Assembly (NCBI RefSeq): GCF_003268885.1
Contig: NZ_QLSX01000001.1
Location: 526,659-590,658, forward strand
Origin: Onishia taeanensis
GTDB taxonomy: Bacteria; Pseudomonadota; Gammaproteobacteria; Pseudomonadales; Halomonadaceae
Direction of reading: 5' to 3'
Length of the DNA stretch: 64,000 nt
Shown here one piece after another: positions 62,170-64,000 of the stretch. Within the stretch, counting starts at the first letter, position 1, and each line of letters starts with the position of its first letter. The notes under the pieces were generated by a model that saw only the letters and a program-made list of their open reading frames with translations, did no database searches and was not told where the DNA came from. Made by a program: the position numbers and the translations under genes.

Positions 62170-62982
62170 ATGTCAGAGCAGATCGTACTGCCCTTTCTAA
62201 AGTGGGCCGGGGGTAAAAGGTGGTTGGTCCGCGATCATCCTGAAATCTTCCCAACTGAGTTCAACACCTACATTGAGCCCTTTCTCGGAAGCGGCTCGGT
62301 GTTTTTCCATTTGCAGCCTCAGCAGGCCTTGCTATCCGATGCTAACCAGGAACTCATCACGACATACCGTGCACTGAGGAACCGGAATCGTATGGTCGAG
62401 AATCTGCTCAAAAGCTACCATGAGCAGCACTCCGAAGAGTTTTACTACTTCATGCGCGCCCAGACGCCGACTAGGCAGACAGAGATCGCAGCGCGTATGA
62501 TCTACTTGAACAGGACATGCTGGAATGGGCTTTATCGCGTCAATCTTTCTGGAAAATTCAATGTTCCAAAAGGCACCAAGAGCAATGTAGTACTTGATAC
62601 GGATAACTTCCGGGAAACTGCAAAACTTCTCCGCCGCTCTGTGATCACGCACTCTGATTTTGAAGCGATCGTTGATGCGGCGCAGGAAAACGACTTTGTG
62701 TTTGTCGACCCCCCTTACACGGTAAGGCACAACTACAACGGTTTCGTAAAATACAACGAGAAGCTATTCTCCTGGGAAGACCAGGTAAGACTAAAGCATG
62801 CCATCGATCGTGCAACAGAAAGGGGAGCAAAGGTATTGCTTACCAATGCAAACCACGAATCGATAATAGAACTTTACCAAGATTATGTGCAGCATAGCAC
62901 GCTATCAAGAAGCAGCGTACTATCAGGAAAAAGCGAGTTCAGAGGAAAATACTCCGAACTCGCCATTCAGTGCTGGAATTAA
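62170..62982 (+). CDS. DNA adenine N6-methyltransferase, Dam/D12 class
   Basis: A 270-residue alpha-group adenine methyltransferase. Motif X KWAGGKR (11-17), motif I PFLGSGSVFF (37-46) and the catalytic DPPY (180-183) are all present, so it should be active. The target may be GATC or another short site. The base composition falls to roughly 45-48 % GC from over 60 % in the neighbours, and codon choice shifts to A/T-ending codons, so it is recently acquired. No restriction enzyme gene is adjacent; it is an orphan in this window. It lies 30 bp from a transposase. Confidence 0.9.
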   Translation: MSEQIVLPFLKWAGGKRWLVRDHPEIFPTEFNTYIEPFLGSGSVFFHLQPQQALLSDANQELITTYRALRNRNRMVENLLKSYHEQHSEEFYYFMRAQTPTRQTEIAARMIYLNRTCWNGLYRVNLSGKFNVPKGTKSNVVLDTDNFRETAKLLRRSVITHSDFEAIVDAAQENDFVFVDPPYTVRHNYNGFVKYNEKLFSWEDQVRLKHAIDRATERGAKVLLTNANHESIIELYQDYVQHSTLSRSSVLSGKSEFRGKYSELAIQCWN

Positions 62983-64000
62983 GATCAAAAATCCGGACAA
63001 AACTCTTCCTGATTACGCATAACATTCAGCCATCTTCAGGAACCGGTACGGCATTGGCGGCGTTCTCGCCGCCACCGTCAGAAAGCGCGGGATCATGGCC
63101 TTAAGGTCATAGCGCCGATTGAAACGATACTCGAACTCGGCCAGGTAGCGTGGGGCGTGCGGCCCGCGGATGGCATGGTAAGTGCCGGTGATCGCGTTCT
63201 TGACGTTGCCGAGCAGCGTGTTGACCCAGTTGAACGCCGGATTCGCCACGCTGGCACGCCCACCGCCGGTGATGTGGCGCTCATGAACATAGGTGGGCGT
63301 ATCGAAGGCCAGGAAGCATCCGAGACCGTCGCTGATGACATGGCTGCCGGGCGCAATGGCCTGTTGAGCGTAGCGACGTATCTCGGCAAGGGTAAAACCG
63401 CTCAAGCGGCGAAGCTGAACACGCTGCGGATGGCCCTCCTCGTCGGTTTGCACGGCCGCCACAAACGGGAACTTGTGCTCAGCGCCGCGACCGCGCTTTC
63501 CCGGCCGTTCACCGCCCAGATAGGCGTCATCCAGCTCGATGCGTCCAGAGAGCTTTTCGCCCTGGTTGTGCTCATGCATGACCTGCAGCAGCTTGTGCTT
63601 GAGCTTCCAGGCGGTGTTGTAGCTGACGCCGAGTTCCCGGGACAGCTGCAGCGCTGAGATGCCGCTCTTGCGCTGGGTCAGCAGATAGATGGCCAGAAAC
63701 CAGGTGGTTAATGGCAGGTGCGTGGCATGGAAGATGGTACCGGCGGTCAGCGAGGGTTGATGATGGCAGCGATGGCACTGGTAGAGCCCCCGCGACAGCT
63801 GGCAGCCCGTGTTGTTGCCGCAGTCGGGGCACACGAACCCCCTAGGCCAGCGATGCTGGAAGAGGGCTGCCTGGCACTGCGCTTGGGTGCCGTACTGCTC
63901 GAGAAATGCCGGCAGCGACAGGCCGGGCTGGAACTGGATAGGATTGCGTGCCATGACGCGACCTCCTCTACTGGACATAACATCAGTATAGGAGAGCCTG
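62983..64000. mobile_element. IS1595-type insertion sequence, ends not resolved
   Basis: The transposase gene fills most of this segment. I could not find a convincing inverted repeat pair: the outermost right bases (AGGAGAGCCTG at the window end) have no clear partner in 62983-63012. The element may run past the window edge, or its left end may be degenerate. Confidence 0.55.
63013..63954 (-). CDS. IS1595 family transposase
   Basis: A 313-residue transposase with an N-terminal zinc ribbon (CPDCG, then YQCHRCHHQ), a helix-turn-helix (SALQLSRELGVSYNTAWKLKHK) and an ISXO2-like DDE/DDN catalytic domain: D in IELDDAYLGG, D in VISDGLGC and N/H in FNWVNTLLGNVKNA. The ORF is complete. The start at 63954 follows AGGAGG. 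The GC content is back at the host level, unlike the methylase beside it. Confidence 0.93.
   Translation of the reverse strand: MARNPIQFQPGLSLPAFLEQYGTQAQCQAALFQHRWPRGFVCPDCGNNTGCQLSRGLYQCHRCHHQPSLTAGTIFHATHLPLTTWFLAIYLLTQRKSGISALQLSRELGVSYNTAWKLKHKLLQVMHEHNQGEKLSGRIELDDAYLGGERPGKRGRGAEHKFPFVAAVQTDEEGHPQRVQLRRLSGFTLAEIRRYAQQAIAPGSHVISDGLGCFLAFDTPTYVHERHITGGGRASVANPAFNWVNTLLGNVKNAITGTYHAIRGPHAPRYLAEFEYRFNRRYDLKAMIPRFLTVAARTPPMPYRFLKMAECYA

Overview
The window reads as chromosomal DNA of a GC-rich gammaproteobacterium, most likely a Halomonas-like member of the Halomonadaceae. This rests on the conserved dnaX-ybaB-recR-rnd-ycgL-ycgN block with the 4.5S RNA gene beside it, the pstSCAB operon, and the general character of the proteins. 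The genus is an inference; no rRNA is present.

Layout. 1-3200: a truncated acyl-CoA synthetase, a TetR repressor and a thiolase, with shared palindromic operators. 3375-7813: pstSCAB on the minus strand behind a Pho box. 8090-12236: a Bcr/CflA exporter, a chemoreceptor and transaldolase. 12493-22084: a SpoIIE-type phosphatase with its STAS partner, MlaA, a KAS III-like enzyme, HrpA and FadD. 22407-27633: a membrane protein/VWA/class II amidotransferase operon, divergent from oligopeptidase B. 27747-33929: a glycine-rich secreted protein, then YcgN, YcgL, RNase D, RecR, YbaB and DnaX. 34122-34233: 4.5S RNA.

34464-37786 holds a two-gene unit of an ATP-grasp enzyme and a 683-residue protein whose C-terminal half looks like a papain-type cysteine peptidase. 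I do not recognise this pair as a described system and rate it the best lead here. 37912-46919: TlyA, a large MscK-like channel, phospholipase A, a YqjD/YqjE/YqjK-like trio, a CHAD protein and a BaiN-type flavoprotein. 47337-56193: an RND efflux pair, a SpoIIAA-like protein, a DUF3617-like protein, a MetY-type sulfhydrylase, an old yellow enzyme and a CIA30 protein. 56313-61927: NAD-type isocitrate dehydrogenase, then a GMC oxidoreductase and mmsA divergent from a LysR gene, together resembling a 3-hydroxypropionate catabolic locus. 62170-64000: a DNA adenine methylase of clearly lower GC and an IS1595-type transposase, an acquired segment at the window edge.

Two features cut across the window. 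First, at least eleven loci carry 9-21 bp imperfect tandem duplications, mostly at gene ends and twice spanning the stop codon. Second, several promoters carry recognisable operators (Pho box, PsrA-like, TetR-like, LysR-like), which tie genes to phosphate, fatty acid and short-chain acid metabolism.
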